NCBI GenBank assembly: GCA_934513685.1
Contig: CAKSWY010000025.1
Location: 1 to 35,494 of the forward strand
Direction of reading: 5' to 3'
Length of the DNA stretch: 35,494 nucleotides
Source of the DNA: an uncultured Oscillospiraceae bacterium
GTDB lineage: Bacteria > Bacillota > Clostridia > Oscillospirales > Ruminococcaceae
Numbering within the stretch: position 1 is the first letter of the stretch; each line of letters begins with the position of its first letter. Shown here piece by piece: positions 15,377 to 23,237 of this stretch. The notes under the pieces were generated by a model that was not told the origin of the DNA, did not search any database, and saw nothing but the letters and a program-made list of their open reading frames with translations. The position numbers and the translations under genes are program-made.

Positions 15377-16105
15377 ATGCGCAGACGAATCGCGGCCCTG
15401 GCGGCCGTTCTGGCCCTGGCTCTGGCACTGACCGCCACTGCCTGCGGCGGCAAAAAATCGGCGAAGGTCAACCGCCCGGCGGTGGAAAGCCAGGAACAGC
15501 AGTTCCAGGCCCCCAGCGAGGGCGACCCCATCGCCATCTTCCACACCAGCAAAGGGGAGATCCGGGCGGTGCTCTATCCGGATGACGCCCCCATGGCGGT
15601 GGAGAACTTCACCGGCCTGGTGGAGCAGGGCTACTACAACGGCCTGACCTTCCACCGGGTGGTGTACGGCGCGCTGGTGCAGGGCGGCGATGATACCGGC
15701 ACCGGCCTGGGCGGCGCCACCATCTGGCGGGACAATCCCTTCCCCGTGGAGCCTTCGGACCGGCTGCACCACTACGCTGGGGCCCTGTGCGTGGCCCACA
15801 GCGAGGAGGATGCCGCCTCGAACCTGTCCCAGTTCTACTTTGTGCAGGCGCTGCCCGGGCTGGACCGGAGCCTGCAGAGCCAGATGGAAGAGGCCGGGGT
15901 GCGCCAGGAGGTCATTGACGCCTACAAGGAGGCGGGCGGCCTGCCCTATCTGGACAACCGCTACACCGTGTTCGGCCAGGTGTACGAGGGCATGGACGTG
16001 GTGGACGCCATTGCGGCCGTGGACACCGACGAAAACGACAAGCCCACCGAGGATGTGCTCATCGAGAAGGTGGAGCTGGCGGTTTACAGCACGTCGGCCA
16101 GCTGA
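15377..16105 (+). CDS. Cyclophilin-type peptidyl-prolyl isomerase lipoprotein
   Basis: The 242-residue lipoprotein has an N-terminal signal peptide (MRRRIAALAAVLALALALTATAC) with a lipobox cysteine at residue 23, so it is anchored outside the cytoplasmic membrane. Residues about 55-240 form a cyclophilin domain that isomerises prolyl bonds of exported proteins: PMAVENFTGLVEQGYYNGLTFHRVVYGALVQGGD and SQFYFVQ are recognisable. The usual catalytic Arg is present (FHRV). An insertion around 175-205 is larger than in minimal cyclophilins. The start at 15377 has GGAGAGGA upstream. It is followed 27 nt later by a DUF3842 gene. Confidence 0.88.
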   Translation: MRRRIAALAAVLALALALTATACGGKKSAKVNRPAVESQEQQFQAPSEGDPIAIFHTSKGEIRAVLYPDDAPMAVENFTGLVEQGYYNGLTFHRVVYGALVQGGDDTGTGLGGATIWRDNPFPVEPSDRLHHYAGALCVAHSEEDAASNLSQFYFVQALPGLDRSLQSQMEEAGVRQEVIDAYKEAGGLPYLDNRYTVFGQVYEGMDVVDAIAAVDTDENDKPTEDVLIEKVELAVYSTSAS

Positions 16106-16132
16106 CGCGCGCTAAAAAGGAGGAGACCGGCG

Positions 16133-16558
16133 ATGGAACAGCGCCTTGTGGTGATGGACGGCCAGGGCGGCGGCGTGGGCCGCGCCCTGATCGAGCGGCT
16201 GCGGGCCGGCGGATACGAGGGCTTTCTGCTGGCGGTGGGCACCAATGCGGCGGCCACCGCGGCCATGGTGAAGGCCGGGGCCAGCGCCGGGGCTACGGGC
16301 GAGTATGCGGTGGTGTACAACGCCGCCCGCGCCGATGTGCTGGCCGGGCCCATCGGCATTGTGCTGGCCGGCGGCATGATGGGGGAGTTCAGCCCCGCCA
16401 TGGCCCGGGCCGTGGCCGAAAGCCCGGCGCAGAAGGTGCTGGTGCCGGTCAGCCGCTGCGGCGTGCAGGTGGCCGGGCTGGAGGCAAAGCCGCTGGGCGG
16501 CTACATTGCCGACGCGGCCGAGCTGATCTTAACGCAATGCCGGAGCAGCGCCCTATGA
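16133..16558 (+). CDS. DUF3842 family protein
   Basis: The 141-residue protein starts with a dinucleotide-binding-like motif (VVMDGQGGGVGRALIERL) and continues GFLLAVGTNAAATAAMVKAGA and GPIGIVLAGGMMGEFSPAMARAV, matching the clostridial DUF3842 family. It may bind a nucleotide, but the function is unknown. AAGGAGGAG is 9 nt upstream of the ATG. It probably shares a transcript with the cyclophilin gene and ends at the hairpin 16571-16632. The convergent neighbour is a thioesterase gene. Confidence 0.82.
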   Translation: MEQRLVVMDGQGGGVGRALIERLRAGGYEGFLLAVGTNAAATAAMVKAGASAGATGEYAVVYNAARADVLAGPIGIVLAGGMMGEFSPAMARAVAESPAQKVLVPVSRCGVQVAGLEAKPLGGYIADAAELILTQCRSSAL

Positions 16559-16570
16559 ACCCAAAATAAG

Positions 16571-16632
16571 ACACATCCCCCACAGGAAGCGAGAAGCCGC
16601 AAACGCGGCGCTTCCTGCGGGGGATGTGTTTG
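16571..16632. terminator. Bidirectional terminator (DUF3842 / thioesterase)
   Basis: A long interrupted stem joins ACACATCCCCC (16571-16581) to GGGGGATGTGT (about 16619-16629), with an inner AGGAAGCG/CGCTTCCT stem. T-rich sequence is present on both exits. Confidence 0.75.
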
Positions 16633-16652
16633 TTGCGGAGAAAACGTGCGGC

Positions 16653-17201
16653 TCAGCCCTCCATGGTCTCCTTCAAAGCGGGAATGGGGGCGGTTTTGCC
16701 ATCCCGGGCCATGGCCTCGGTCAGGTTGTAAAAGGTCATGTGGGTGCGGGCCAGCAGCTTGCCGGTTTCATCGGTGATGCTGCACTCCACCACGCTCAGG
16801 GTGCGGCCGTGCTTGACCACCCGGGCATCGCTGAACAGGGTGGTGCTGGTCAGGGCCGGGGCCAGATAGTCAATGGAGCCGTCCACCGTGGTGACGCTGT
16901 GGCCGTAGGTAACCACAGACGCACCGGAAGAGGTGTCGGCAAAGCTGAACAGCACGCCGCCGTGTACGCTGCCGATGGGGTTTTTCATCCAGGGCTTCAG
17001 TTCCAAGCGGCCCTGCACATGGCCGGTTTCGGTGTGGGTCAGCACCATACCCAGGTGCTGCTGAAAGTAAACGGGTCCGGTTTCTTGGGGCATGGGTTCC
17101 TCCTGTGGGGCAGCGGGGCCGGGGCGCAGCTGCGAAAAGCTGCGGTTTTTGGTGTAGATGCGGTGGTAGGGGCTTTCCGGATAGGGGGCTTGGCGGCTCA
17201 T
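16653..17201 (-). CDS. PaaI-type hotdog-fold acyl-CoA thioesterase
   Basis: The 182-residue protein has a hotdog domain (about 42-170) whose active-site segment NPIGSVHGGVLFSFADTSSG carries the H-G-G and downstream D typical of PaaI/YdiI thioesterases. These hydrolyse acyl-CoA or aromatic-CoA esters as tetramers. A 36-residue N-terminal extension precedes the domain. GGAGG 8 nt before the first ATG supports that start, and this site overlaps the stop of plsC, so translation is probably coupled. Substrate unknown; the pairing with plsC points to lipid or acyl-CoA metabolism. Confidence 0.85.
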   Translation of the reverse strand: MSRQAPYPESPYHRIYTKNRSFSQLRPGPAAPQEEPMPQETGPVYFQQHLGMVLTHTETGHVQGRLELKPWMKNPIGSVHGGVLFSFADTSSGASVVTYGHSVTTVDGSIDYLAPALTSTTLFSDARVVKHGRTLSVVECSITDETGKLLARTHMTFYNLTEAMARDGKTAPIPALKETMEG

Positions 17202-17204
17202 GGT

Positions 17205-17930
17205 TCAGCCCTCCGCCAGCTTTTCGCGGATGAGGGCCTCGGTGCGGCCGGGCAGGGCCTTGAGGGCCTGCCGGTCCAGCCCTTCGGTCTCGATGGGGGG
17301 CAGGATCTCAATGCGCACGTGGGCGGGCTTCATCCAGCCGCCGTTGTCCTCCATGATGGCCCGGCTGCCGTGGATGACCACCGGCACCAGCGGCGCGCCG
17401 GCCCGGGTGGCAATGCGGAACGCACCGCCCTTGAACTCGCCCAGGCCGCCCTCGGCCCCCTTGTAGCGGGTGCCCTCCGGGAAGATGGTCACGGAGTAGC
17501 CCGCCCGCACGTTCTCGGTGGCCTGGCTCAGGCACTGGATGGACTGGCGGGCATCGCCCCGGTCCACAAACACGCAGTGCAGAAGGCGCATCCAGCCGCG
17601 CACCAGAGGAATGCGGCTCACCTCGATTTTGCTTACCAGCGCGTGGGGGGCATCCAGCTGGGTGAGCATGAGGGGAATGTCGTAGTAGCTGCGGTGGTTG
17701 GCCACAAACACGCAGGGCCGCCCGGCGGGGATGTTCTCCCGCCCGGTGACGGTGACGGTCACGCCCGCCATGGCCAGCAGGCGCCCGGCCCAGTGGGGCA
17801 CATACTTGGCGGCCAGGGCATCGCCCACGGCGTTGTCGCCCCGCTTTTGGGCGGCAAGGCCCTTGTGCAGCATGGGCCAGGAAAAGAGCAGGTAGCCCCA
17901 GAAATAAATGAACCAGATGATGGTGCGCAT
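17205..17930 (-). CDS. plsC: 1-acyl-sn-glycerol-3-phosphate acyltransferase
   Basis: The 241-residue membrane-associated acyltransferase converts lysophosphatidic acid to phosphatidic acid in phospholipid synthesis. The catalytic HX4D motif is NHRSYYDIP, the glycerol-phosphate-binding motif FPEGTRYKG, and a further conserved block is PLVPVVIHG. An N-terminal membrane segment (MRTIIWFIYFWGYLLFSWP) is present. The start at 17930 has GGAG about 9 nt upstream; the longer open frame to 18194 runs into a terminator and is not used. It is the first gene of a two-gene operon with the thioesterase. Confidence 0.94.
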   Translation of the reverse strand: MRTIIWFIYFWGYLLFSWPMLHKGLAAQKRGDNAVGDALAAKYVPHWAGRLLAMAGVTVTVTGRENIPAGRPCVFVANHRSYYDIPLMLTQLDAPHALVSKIEVSRIPLVRGWMRLLHCVFVDRGDARQSIQCLSQATENVRAGYSVTIFPEGTRYKGAEGGLGEFKGGAFRIATRAGAPLVPVVIHGSRAIMEDNGGWMKPAHVRIEILPPIETEGLDRQALKALPGRTEALIREKLAEG

Positions 17931-18378
17931 GGCGGAACTCCTTCGGTTACAAGTCGTTTTTTTGATGATTGCGGGCAGGAAACGCCGGGAAGGCAAGAAA
18001 CTGGGCTGTATACGGTTTGTATAAAGCTCAAAAATTTTGCAAAACGGCAAAACCGACGGCGCAGGGCGGCCTGCACCCGCCTGCCCGCAGCGAACGCAGA
18101 AAGGCCCAAAAAGCGCCGTATTTTTTATTATAGCATGTCTTGCCAAAAAGAAAAAGGCAGAGGCCGCGGTTTTGCGGCCTCTGCCCGGGTGCAAATGCGC
18201 CTTGCCCGGCGCTTGCTTTTGAAAGGGAGTACGGCCCCGGCGGCAAATACCCCGCCCGGGTAAAACCTCGCGGGGCGGGGCATACTATCGGGCAGGCGCC
18301 GCACAAAAAGTGCCCCCGCCGAAAGCCACGGGGCGGACCGTGCTTTCAGCGAGGGCGAGGGAAAAGAGATTGGAAGTG
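17931..18378. other. Intergenic region plsC / ECF gene
   Basis: No gene is present in these 448 nt. The plsC promoter is probably near 18000-18040 (minus-strand TATACA elements at about 18013-18018 and 18026-18031) but could not be fixed. The rest holds the terminator at 18141-18185 and a second GC-rich hairpin, CCCCGCCC/GGGCGGGG (18250-18280), both downstream of the ECF gene. Confidence 0.5.
18141..18185 (-). terminator. Rho-independent terminator of the ECF S-component gene
   Basis: A perfect 12-bp stem GGCAGAGGCCGC (18156-18167) / GCGGCCTCTGCC (18174-18185) is followed on the minus strand by TTTTTCTTTTT. It lies about 190 nt after the ECF gene stop. Confidence 0.85.
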
Positions 18379-19056
18379 TCAGTGTTTGGCAGCCGGTTCC
18401 GGCTCACCCTTGGGCAGCAGGCCGGCGGCATCCAGCGCGGGGCGCAGGGCCAGGTACAGCACCACGGCGCACACGGTGGAAAGCAGACTGTTCACCAGGG
18501 TCACGCCGCTGGTGATCTTGGCCACGGCGGAGGCGAGGGTGGCCTCCTGGCCGAAGATGTAGATGTTGCGGAAGTAACCCAAGAAGGGGTCGGTGATCAC
18601 ATTGGCCAGCAGGCCGGAGGCGGCGGAAACGATGACGCTGATCAGGTAGCGGCCCTGGCCGGAGGGCTTCTGATCCCGCAGCTTGAAGGCCTTGTGGGCC
18701 ACCAGGCCGCAGATCACGCCAATGATGAACTTCAGCACGAAGGTGGTGATGGCGTAGCCCGGGTCACCGGCGAAGATGTCCGCCAGGGCCAGGCCGATGG
18801 CGCCCGCCAGGCCGCCGCTCACGCCGTCCAGCAGAAGGGCGGTGAGGGCGGTGAAGGTGTTGCCCAGATGGAACGAAGAGCCGGTGCCGAGTACGTTGGG
18901 AATGCGGAAGAATTCATAGGCCACGAAGGAAAGCGCCGCCATCACACCGATGATGGTGATCTCCCGCACCGAGAACTTCTTCTTGTACAGAACCGAAACG
19001 AACAAAACCAGAATGGCAACCACCGCAAGCAAAAGCCACATTGCTGTTGTAGACAT
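18379..19056 (-). CDS. ECF transporter S component, probable vitamin B6 uptake (PdxU-like)
   Basis: The 225-residue membrane protein has about six hydrophobic segments and the look of an ECF substrate-binding subunit: FSVREITIIGVMAALSFVAYEFFRIPN, FHLGNTFTALTALLLDGVSGGLAGAIGLALADIFAGDP. S components capture a vitamin and work with a shared energising module, which is not in this window. It is divergent from a MocR/PdxR-type regulator, and a dyad overlaps the shared promoter region. PdxR-type regulators control pyridoxine/pyridoxal salvage in Firmicutes, so a B6 vitamer is the likely substrate; that step is inference. A long hydrophobic N-terminal helix precedes the usual S-component start. Confidence 0.78.
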   Translation of the reverse strand: MSTTAMWLLLAVVAILVLFVSVLYKKKFSVREITIIGVMAALSFVAYEFFRIPNVLGTGSSFHLGNTFTALTALLLDGVSGGLAGAIGLALADIFAGDPGYAITTFVLKFIIGVICGLVAHKAFKLRDQKPSGQGRYLISVIVSAASGLLANVITDPFLGYFRNIYIFGQEATLASAVAKITSGVTLVNSLLSTVCAVVLYLALRPALDAAGLLPKGEPEPAAKH

Positions 19057-19200
19057 GAATAACTACCTCCCCAAATGCCGCCGGTCGGCGGCCAATGCCC
19101 GGGCGGGCCGTTTGCGCCCCGCGGGGGCCGAATCGTAATTTAATAAGCTGCCCGCCCGAAGCCCGGCCTGCCGTGCCTGCCTGCACGCGTTCAGGCTGCC

Positions 19201-19228
19201 TTGACAGAACCTGTTCGGTGGGTATATG
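19201..19228 (+). promoter_or_regulatory. Promoter of the MocR-type regulator
   Basis: TTGACA (19201-19206), a 16-nt spacer and TATATG (19223-19228) on the plus strand. The dyad at 19242-19269 lies just downstream of the predicted start site, suited to autorepression. Confidence 0.65.
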
Positions 19229-19231
19229 CTC

Positions 19232-19269
19232 ATTATAACGATTTCTGACACCATTAAAACAGTCAGAAA
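19232..19269. promoter_or_regulatory. Operator dyad and ECF-gene promoter
   Basis: TTTCTGAC (19242-19249) and GTCAGAAA (19262-19269) form a perfect 8+8 inverted repeat with 20-bp half-site spacing. On the minus strand a TATAAT -10 (19237-19232) lies just beyond it and the dyad covers the poor -35 region (TTTTAA). This is the geometry of an activator site for the ECF gene that also represses the divergent regulator gene. Confidence 0.6.
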
Positions 19270-19335
19270 ACGAATTTTTTATGGGGTCAGTTTTGCCGAA
19301 ATAAAGCAAACGGCCCGCGCAGGGAGGAATTCACC

Positions 19336-20733
19336 ATGGTGGAGCTGGCGCTGCACCTGGACCCGGGGGCCGACACCCCTTTATACGAACAGCTGTATGG
19401 GGCGCTGGCGGGGCAGATCCGCACCGGGCGGCTGGCCGAGGGCACCCGCCTGCCCGGCAAGCGCAGCCTGGCGGCCAGCCTGGGCCTGGCGGTGAACACA
19501 GTGGACACGGCCTACCAGATGCTGGTGGCGGAGGGCTATCTGGAAAGCCGGGAGCGCTCGGGCTTTCGGGTGCTGGCGTGGGACGGTCCGCTGCCCGCCG
19601 CCCCGGCCCCGCTGCCGGAGCCGCCCGCGGCCCCCCAGGCCGCCTGGCGGTTCGACCTTTCCACCAGCGGCGTGGACACCGGCTTGTTTCCCTTCCGCAC
19701 CTGGGGCCGCATCCAGAAGGAGCTGCTGTATTCGTCTCCCCAGCTGCTGGACCATGGCCCCCGCCAGGGGGACGAGGAGCTGCGCCGCCAGGCGGCGGAC
19801 TACCTCCGGGCCTACCGGGGGGTGCAGTGCGGGCTGGATCAGGTGGTCATCGGGGCGGGAATCGAGTACCTGATGGGGCTGCTGGCCCGGCTGCTGGGCG
19901 GGGCGGCGGCGGTGGAGAACCCCGGCTACCGGCGCACCGTAAAAATTCTGGAAAACAACGGCGTGGAGTGCATCCCGGTGGACATTGACAAGGGCGGCCT
20001 GCCCCCCCGCGCGCTGGAGGCCAGTGGGGCACGGGTGGCTTGCATTACGCCAAGCCACCAGTTTCCCACCGGGGTGACCATGCCTGCGCCCCGGCGGGCC
20101 CAGCTTTTGAAATGGGCCATGGCCGCGCCGGACCGGTGGATCATCGAGGACGACTACGATTCCGAATTCCGGTTCGACATCCGGCCGCTGCCCAGCCTGC
20201 AGGGCATGGCCGGGGAGGACGGGCCGGTGATCTACCTGACCACCTTCAGCAAAAGCCTGGCCCCCAGCATCCGTATGGCGGCCATGGTGCTGCCCCGGCC
20301 GCTGCTGGGGCGCTGGCAGGCCATGTACGGCAGCTATTCCAGCACCGTCAGCCGGTTTGAGCAGGAGACCCTTGGCCGCTTCATCCGGGACGGGCACTTC
20401 ACCCGCCATCTGGCCCGGCTGCGCAGCCAGTACAAGCAGCGAATGGAAACGCTGGCCGAAGCGCTGGAGGCGGCCTTCCCCGGCCGGGTGGAGCTGCAGG
20501 GCCGCCACACCGGCCTGCACCTGCTGCTCACCTTAAAAGACGGCCCCGGCGAGACGGCCATGGTGGATCGGGCCCGGGCGGCCGGGGTGCGGCTGGAGGG
20601 GCTGCGGGGCTACTATCTGGCCCGGCCGGAGCACTGCCCCGAAAACACCGTGGTGGTGGGCTATGCCGCCCTGCCGCCCGGGGACATTCCCGCCCTGGCT
20701 GAGGCCCTGCGCGCGGCCTGGCAAAAACCCTGA
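19336..20733 (+). CDS. pdxR: MocR/PdxR-type regulator (GntR HTH fused to aminotransferase fold)
   Basis: The 465-residue regulator has an N-terminal GntR-type winged HTH (about 1-78: LYEQLYGALAGQIRTGRLAEGTRLPGKRSLAASLG...). A linker and a fold-type I aminotransferase domain (about 115-460) follow. The PLP-binding lysine is near residue 306 in TTFSKSLAPSIRMA, and the preceding EDDYDSEFR motif is intact. Such proteins sense PLP and control vitamin B6 genes or other amino-metabolism genes. GGGAGGAA is 7 nt upstream of the ATG. The divergent ECF S-component supports a PdxR role; a GabR- or TauR-like role cannot be excluded. Confidence 0.82.
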   Translation: MVELALHLDPGADTPLYEQLYGALAGQIRTGRLAEGTRLPGKRSLAASLGLAVNTVDTAYQMLVAEGYLESRERSGFRVLAWDGPLPAAPAPLPEPPAAPQAAWRFDLSTSGVDTGLFPFRTWGRIQKELLYSSPQLLDHGPRQGDEELRRQAADYLRAYRGVQCGLDQVVIGAGIEYLMGLLARLLGGAAAVENPGYRRTVKILENNGVECIPVDIDKGGLPPRALEASGARVACITPSHQFPTGVTMPAPRRAQLLKWAMAAPDRWIIEDDYDSEFRFDIRPLPSLQGMAGEDGPVIYLTTFSKSLAPSIRMAAMVLPRPLLGRWQAMYGSYSSTVSRFEQETLGRFIRDGHFTRHLARLRSQYKQRMETLAEALEAAFPGRVELQGRHTGLHLLLTLKDGPGETAMVDRARAAGVRLEGLRGYYLARPEHCPENTVVVGYAALPPGDIPALAEALRAAWQKP

Positions 20734-20807
20734 GGCCCGGTGCAATTTTTTGCCCCCGTCCTGCGTATTAAGAGAAACAACCTGAACAACAAGGAGGAAC
20801 AACCCCA

Positions 20808-21356
20808 ATGAAAAAGACCCTGAAGGCCCTGGCCGCCCTGCTGGTGCTGGCCCTTGCGCTCACCGCCTGCGGCGGCAGCACGTCCGGCAGCAATGCCCCC
20901 AAAAACTACGCCGAGATTCTGGCGGCGGCCCGCAGCAACGAAGATAATGAGTATTATGAAATTCTGGCCCCCGGTGAAAACGGCTACGCCGCCACCCAGG
21001 GCCACGCCGACGAGATGAGCGCCGACTATATCAAGGACTACGGCGATATGCTGCTGGAACTGATGGGCTTTTCCGCCGAGGACGCCACCGACTACGCCCT
21101 GAGTATCAGCATGATGAACGTGCAGAGCTACGGCCTAGCCATCGTCAAGCCCGCCGAGGGCAAAACCGAGACGGTGCAGGCCGGCCTGCAGGCGTTTATT
21201 GACCAGCAAAAGGCCAGCCAGGAGAATTATCTGGAGGATCAGTACGCCATTGCCAAAAACGCCAAACTGGGCGTGATGCCCGGCGGCGAGGTGGTCATGG
21301 TGATGTGCGAGGATTCCGACACCGTGTACGCCAACATTGAAAAGGCACTGAAGTAA
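20808..21356 (+). CDS. DUF4358 lipoprotein
   Basis: The 182-residue protein has a lipoprotein signal peptide (KKTLKALAALLVLALALTAC, cysteine near residue 21) followed by a short Ser/Gly linker and one globular domain. GLAIVKPAEGKTETVQAGLQAFIDQQKASQENYLEDQYAIAKNA and VVMVMCEDSDTVYANIEKAL are typical of the clostridial DUF4358 family, whose function is unknown. GGAGG is 10 nt upstream of the ATG. It lies 74 nt after the MocR-type gene with no clear terminator between, so partial co-transcription is possible. Confidence 0.82.
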   Translation: MKKTLKALAALLVLALALTACGGSTSGSNAPKNYAEILAAARSNEDNEYYEILAPGENGYAATQGHADEMSADYIKDYGDMLLELMGFSAEDATDYALSISMMNVQSYGLAIVKPAEGKTETVQAGLQAFIDQQKASQENYLEDQYAIAKNAKLGVMPGGEVVMVMCEDSDTVYANIEKALK

Positions 21357-21396
21357 GCGGCGTAAAAAACGCGCCGCCCGGCTGAAACATGGCACG

Positions 21397-21449
21397 AAAT
21401 GCGCGAAACGACCGCGGGCTTTACCGGCCTGCGGCCGTTTCGCGCATTT
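21397..21449. terminator. Long hairpin between the DUF4358 and nitroreductase genes
   Basis: A perfect 14-bp stem AAATGCGCGAAACG (21397-21410) / CGTTTCGCGCATTT (21436-21449) extends inward through CCGC/GCGG. The trailing T tract is only TTTG, so this is either a weak terminator or a processing/stability hairpin. Confidence 0.6.
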
Positions 21450-21499
21450 GCAATGCCCTGCCGCGCGGCAGCCGCACCGAAATTGGAGGAACCAAACCC

Positions 21500-22153
21500 A
21501 TGGAAGCACTGGAATTGATGAAGCAGCGCCACAGCGTGCGCCAATACAAGCCCCGCGCCATTGAGCCGGAGAAGCGGGCGGCGCTGAACGATCTTTGCAG
21601 CGAGCTGAACCAGAAGGCCGAGCTTTCGATTCAGATCGTTTACGACGAACCGAACTGCTTTAACTCGTTTATGGCCCACTACGGCAAGTTCAGCGGCGTG
21701 CACAACTACATTGCCCTCATCGGCAAAAAGTCGCCCAAGCTGGAAGAAACTCTGGGCTATTGCGGCGAGCAGCTGGTGCTGAAGGCGCAGGCGCTGGGCC
21801 TGAACACCTGCTGGGTGGCCATGACCCACGGCAAAAGCCAGGCGAATGTGGGCAAGGGCGAAAAGCAGGTCTGCCTGATTTCGCTGGGCTACGGCGAAAC
21901 CCAGGGCGTGGAGCACAAGAGCAGGCCCATGCAGGCGCTTTGCCGCTGTGCCCAGCCCATGCCGGAGTGGTTCGAGAAGGGGATGACGGCCGCCATGCTG
22001 GCCCCCACCGCCATGAACCAGCAGAAGTTCTATTTTGAACTGCGGGCGGACGGCACCGTGAAGGCCACCTGCGGCAGCGGGTTTTATACCAAGCTGGATC
22101 TGGGCATCGTGAAGTATCACTTCGAGGCCGCCTCCGGCAAAAAGACGGTTTGA
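21500..22153 (+). CDS. Nitroreductase-family flavoprotein
   Basis: This 217-residue protein of the FMN-dependent nitroreductase superfamily catalyses NAD(P)H-dependent reductions. It opens with MEALELMKQRHSVRQYKPRAIE, the family's FMN-phosphate-binding Arg cluster. YCGEQLVLKAQALGLNTCWVAM and LISLGYGE complete the core, and AAMLAPTAMNQQKFYFEL is the C-terminal FMN-contacting segment. The start at 21500 has TGGAGGAA 9 nt upstream; the longer frame to 21389 overlaps the upstream hairpin. Stands alone; physiological substrate unknown. Confidence 0.88.
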   Translation: MEALELMKQRHSVRQYKPRAIEPEKRAALNDLCSELNQKAELSIQIVYDEPNCFNSFMAHYGKFSGVHNYIALIGKKSPKLEETLGYCGEQLVLKAQALGLNTCWVAMTHGKSQANVGKGEKQVCLISLGYGETQGVEHKSRPMQALCRCAQPMPEWFEKGMTAAMLAPTAMNQQKFYFELRADGTVKATCGSGFYTKLDLGIVKYHFEAASGKKTV

Positions 22154-22234
22154 GCCGGCCCCGCCCAACATCTCCCAACGGCAGCCGGTTTGCGGCAAAA
22201 CCGGCCGCCCGTTCATTTTGCAGCACACAATTAC

Positions 22235-22282
22235 AAAGGATACGGCGCAGCCCCCTTCGCGGAAGCTGCGCCGTATCCTTTT
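22235..22282. terminator. Bidirectional terminator (nitroreductase / LUD protein)
   Basis: A perfect 14-bp stem GGATACGGCGCAGC (22238-22251) / GCTGCGCCGTATCC (22265-22278), with AAA before and TTTT after, lies between the convergent genes. Confidence 0.88.
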
Positions 22283-22360
22283 ATATACTTTATAGAATTG
22301 CAGACAGCGGAAAACAGCGCCAGCCGGCGCGGGCGGAACCCCTCGCCGCAGCGCTTTTGC

Positions 22361-22996
22361 TCAGAAGCCCAGAGGTTCGCCCACCAGCAGCACCTTGATG
22401 CGGCCCTTGATGCGCTGGAACTGGTGAATGGTGGTGGTGCAGCACACCCGGGCGGGGCTGTGGCAGTCGGCACACTGGCCGGTGACGGCGCAGGGGGTCT
22501 TGCAGTTCAGCCGGATGGTGTTGGCCGGGGCGGCAATGGTTTTCACCCGGGCCTGGGCGGCGGCCAGGTCGGGCACGATTTTGTTGCAGCCCACGATCAG
22601 CAGCACGTTTTTGGGGCCGAAGGTGATGGCCGCCACCCGGTTGGAGTTGCCGTCCACATTGAACAGCTCGCCCTTTTCGGTCACGGCGTTGCTGCTGGCC
22701 AGGTACCAGTCGGCGTTGAAGCAGTCGTGGAACAGCTTGTCCAGCGCTTCGCCGGTGACGGTGCGCCGGTCCAGAAAATTGTACTTGCCGCTGCTCAGCA
22801 GGTCCAGCACGCCGGTCTCGGCCAGGGTGGCGCTGCCGCCGTTGGCCACGGTGGCCCCTTCGGGGATCATCTGGGCGACGAAGTCCTTCACCTGGTCGGC
22901 ACGCGCCACATAGTGGGCTTCCATGTTGTTGGCTTCCAGGGCGTTCATGGTGCGCTGAATCTGCAGTTCCAGCACTTTATCCAGGGGATTGGGCAT
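22361..22996 (-). CDS. LUD-domain (LutC/YkgG-like) protein with C-terminal Cys cluster
   Basis: The 211-residue protein has an LUD domain (DUF162): VKDFVAQMIPEGATVANGGSATLAETGVLDLL and KNVLLIVGCNKIVPDLAAAQARVK are characteristic. LUD proteins are linked to lactate oxidation complexes (LutABC), but no lutA or lutB is present here. The C-terminal part carries a cysteine-rich stretch, C-K-T-P-C...C-A-D-C...C-C, seen in stand-alone clostridial members and possibly binding an Fe-S cluster or zinc. The start at 22996 has AGGAGG 9 nt upstream; an extended -10 (TGCTATAAT, -10 at 23072-23067) lies about 70 nt upstream of the start. Monocistronic; exact role unknown. Confidence 0.82.
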   Translation of the reverse strand: MPNPLDKVLELQIQRTMNALEANNMEAHYVARADQVKDFVAQMIPEGATVANGGSATLAETGVLDLLSSGKYNFLDRRTVTGEALDKLFHDCFNADWYLASSNAVTEKGELFNVDGNSNRVAAITFGPKNVLLIVGCNKIVPDLAAAQARVKTIAAPANTIRLNCKTPCAVTGQCADCHSPARVCCTTTIHQFQRIKGRIKVLLVGEPLGF

Positions 22997-23066
22997 AATG
23001 GTTCTTACCTCCTTTTGGCCGGGGCGGGCGCTGGCGGCCCGGCAACACCACCGGCACTTCCTCTTT

Positions 23067-23075
23067 ATTATAGCA
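23067..23075 (-). promoter_or_regulatory. Extended -10 promoter of the LUD gene
   Basis: On the minus strand TGC-TATAAT (23075-23067), with no clear -35, about 70 nt before the LUD start codon. Confidence 0.55.
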
Positions 23076-23132
23076 CAGCGGCGGAAAAACGCACCATCCG
23101 CCCCGTTTCGGCCAAAATCGGCTTCCCGCCGG

Positions 23133-23160
23133 TTGACACCGGGGGCCGCGGGTGTAGAAT
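23133..23160 (+). promoter_or_regulatory. Promoter of the peroxiredoxin-fold gene
   Basis: TTGACA (23133-23138), a 16-nt spacer and TAGAAT (23155-23160), about 70 nt before the start codon. Confidence 0.75.
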
Positions 23161-23237
23161 GGTAGTTAAGTGCCGGGCCAAACCCGGCCCGGATCGAAAC
23201 ACAGCAGCGCGGCCCGGCCGCCGGGGGAGGAACCACC

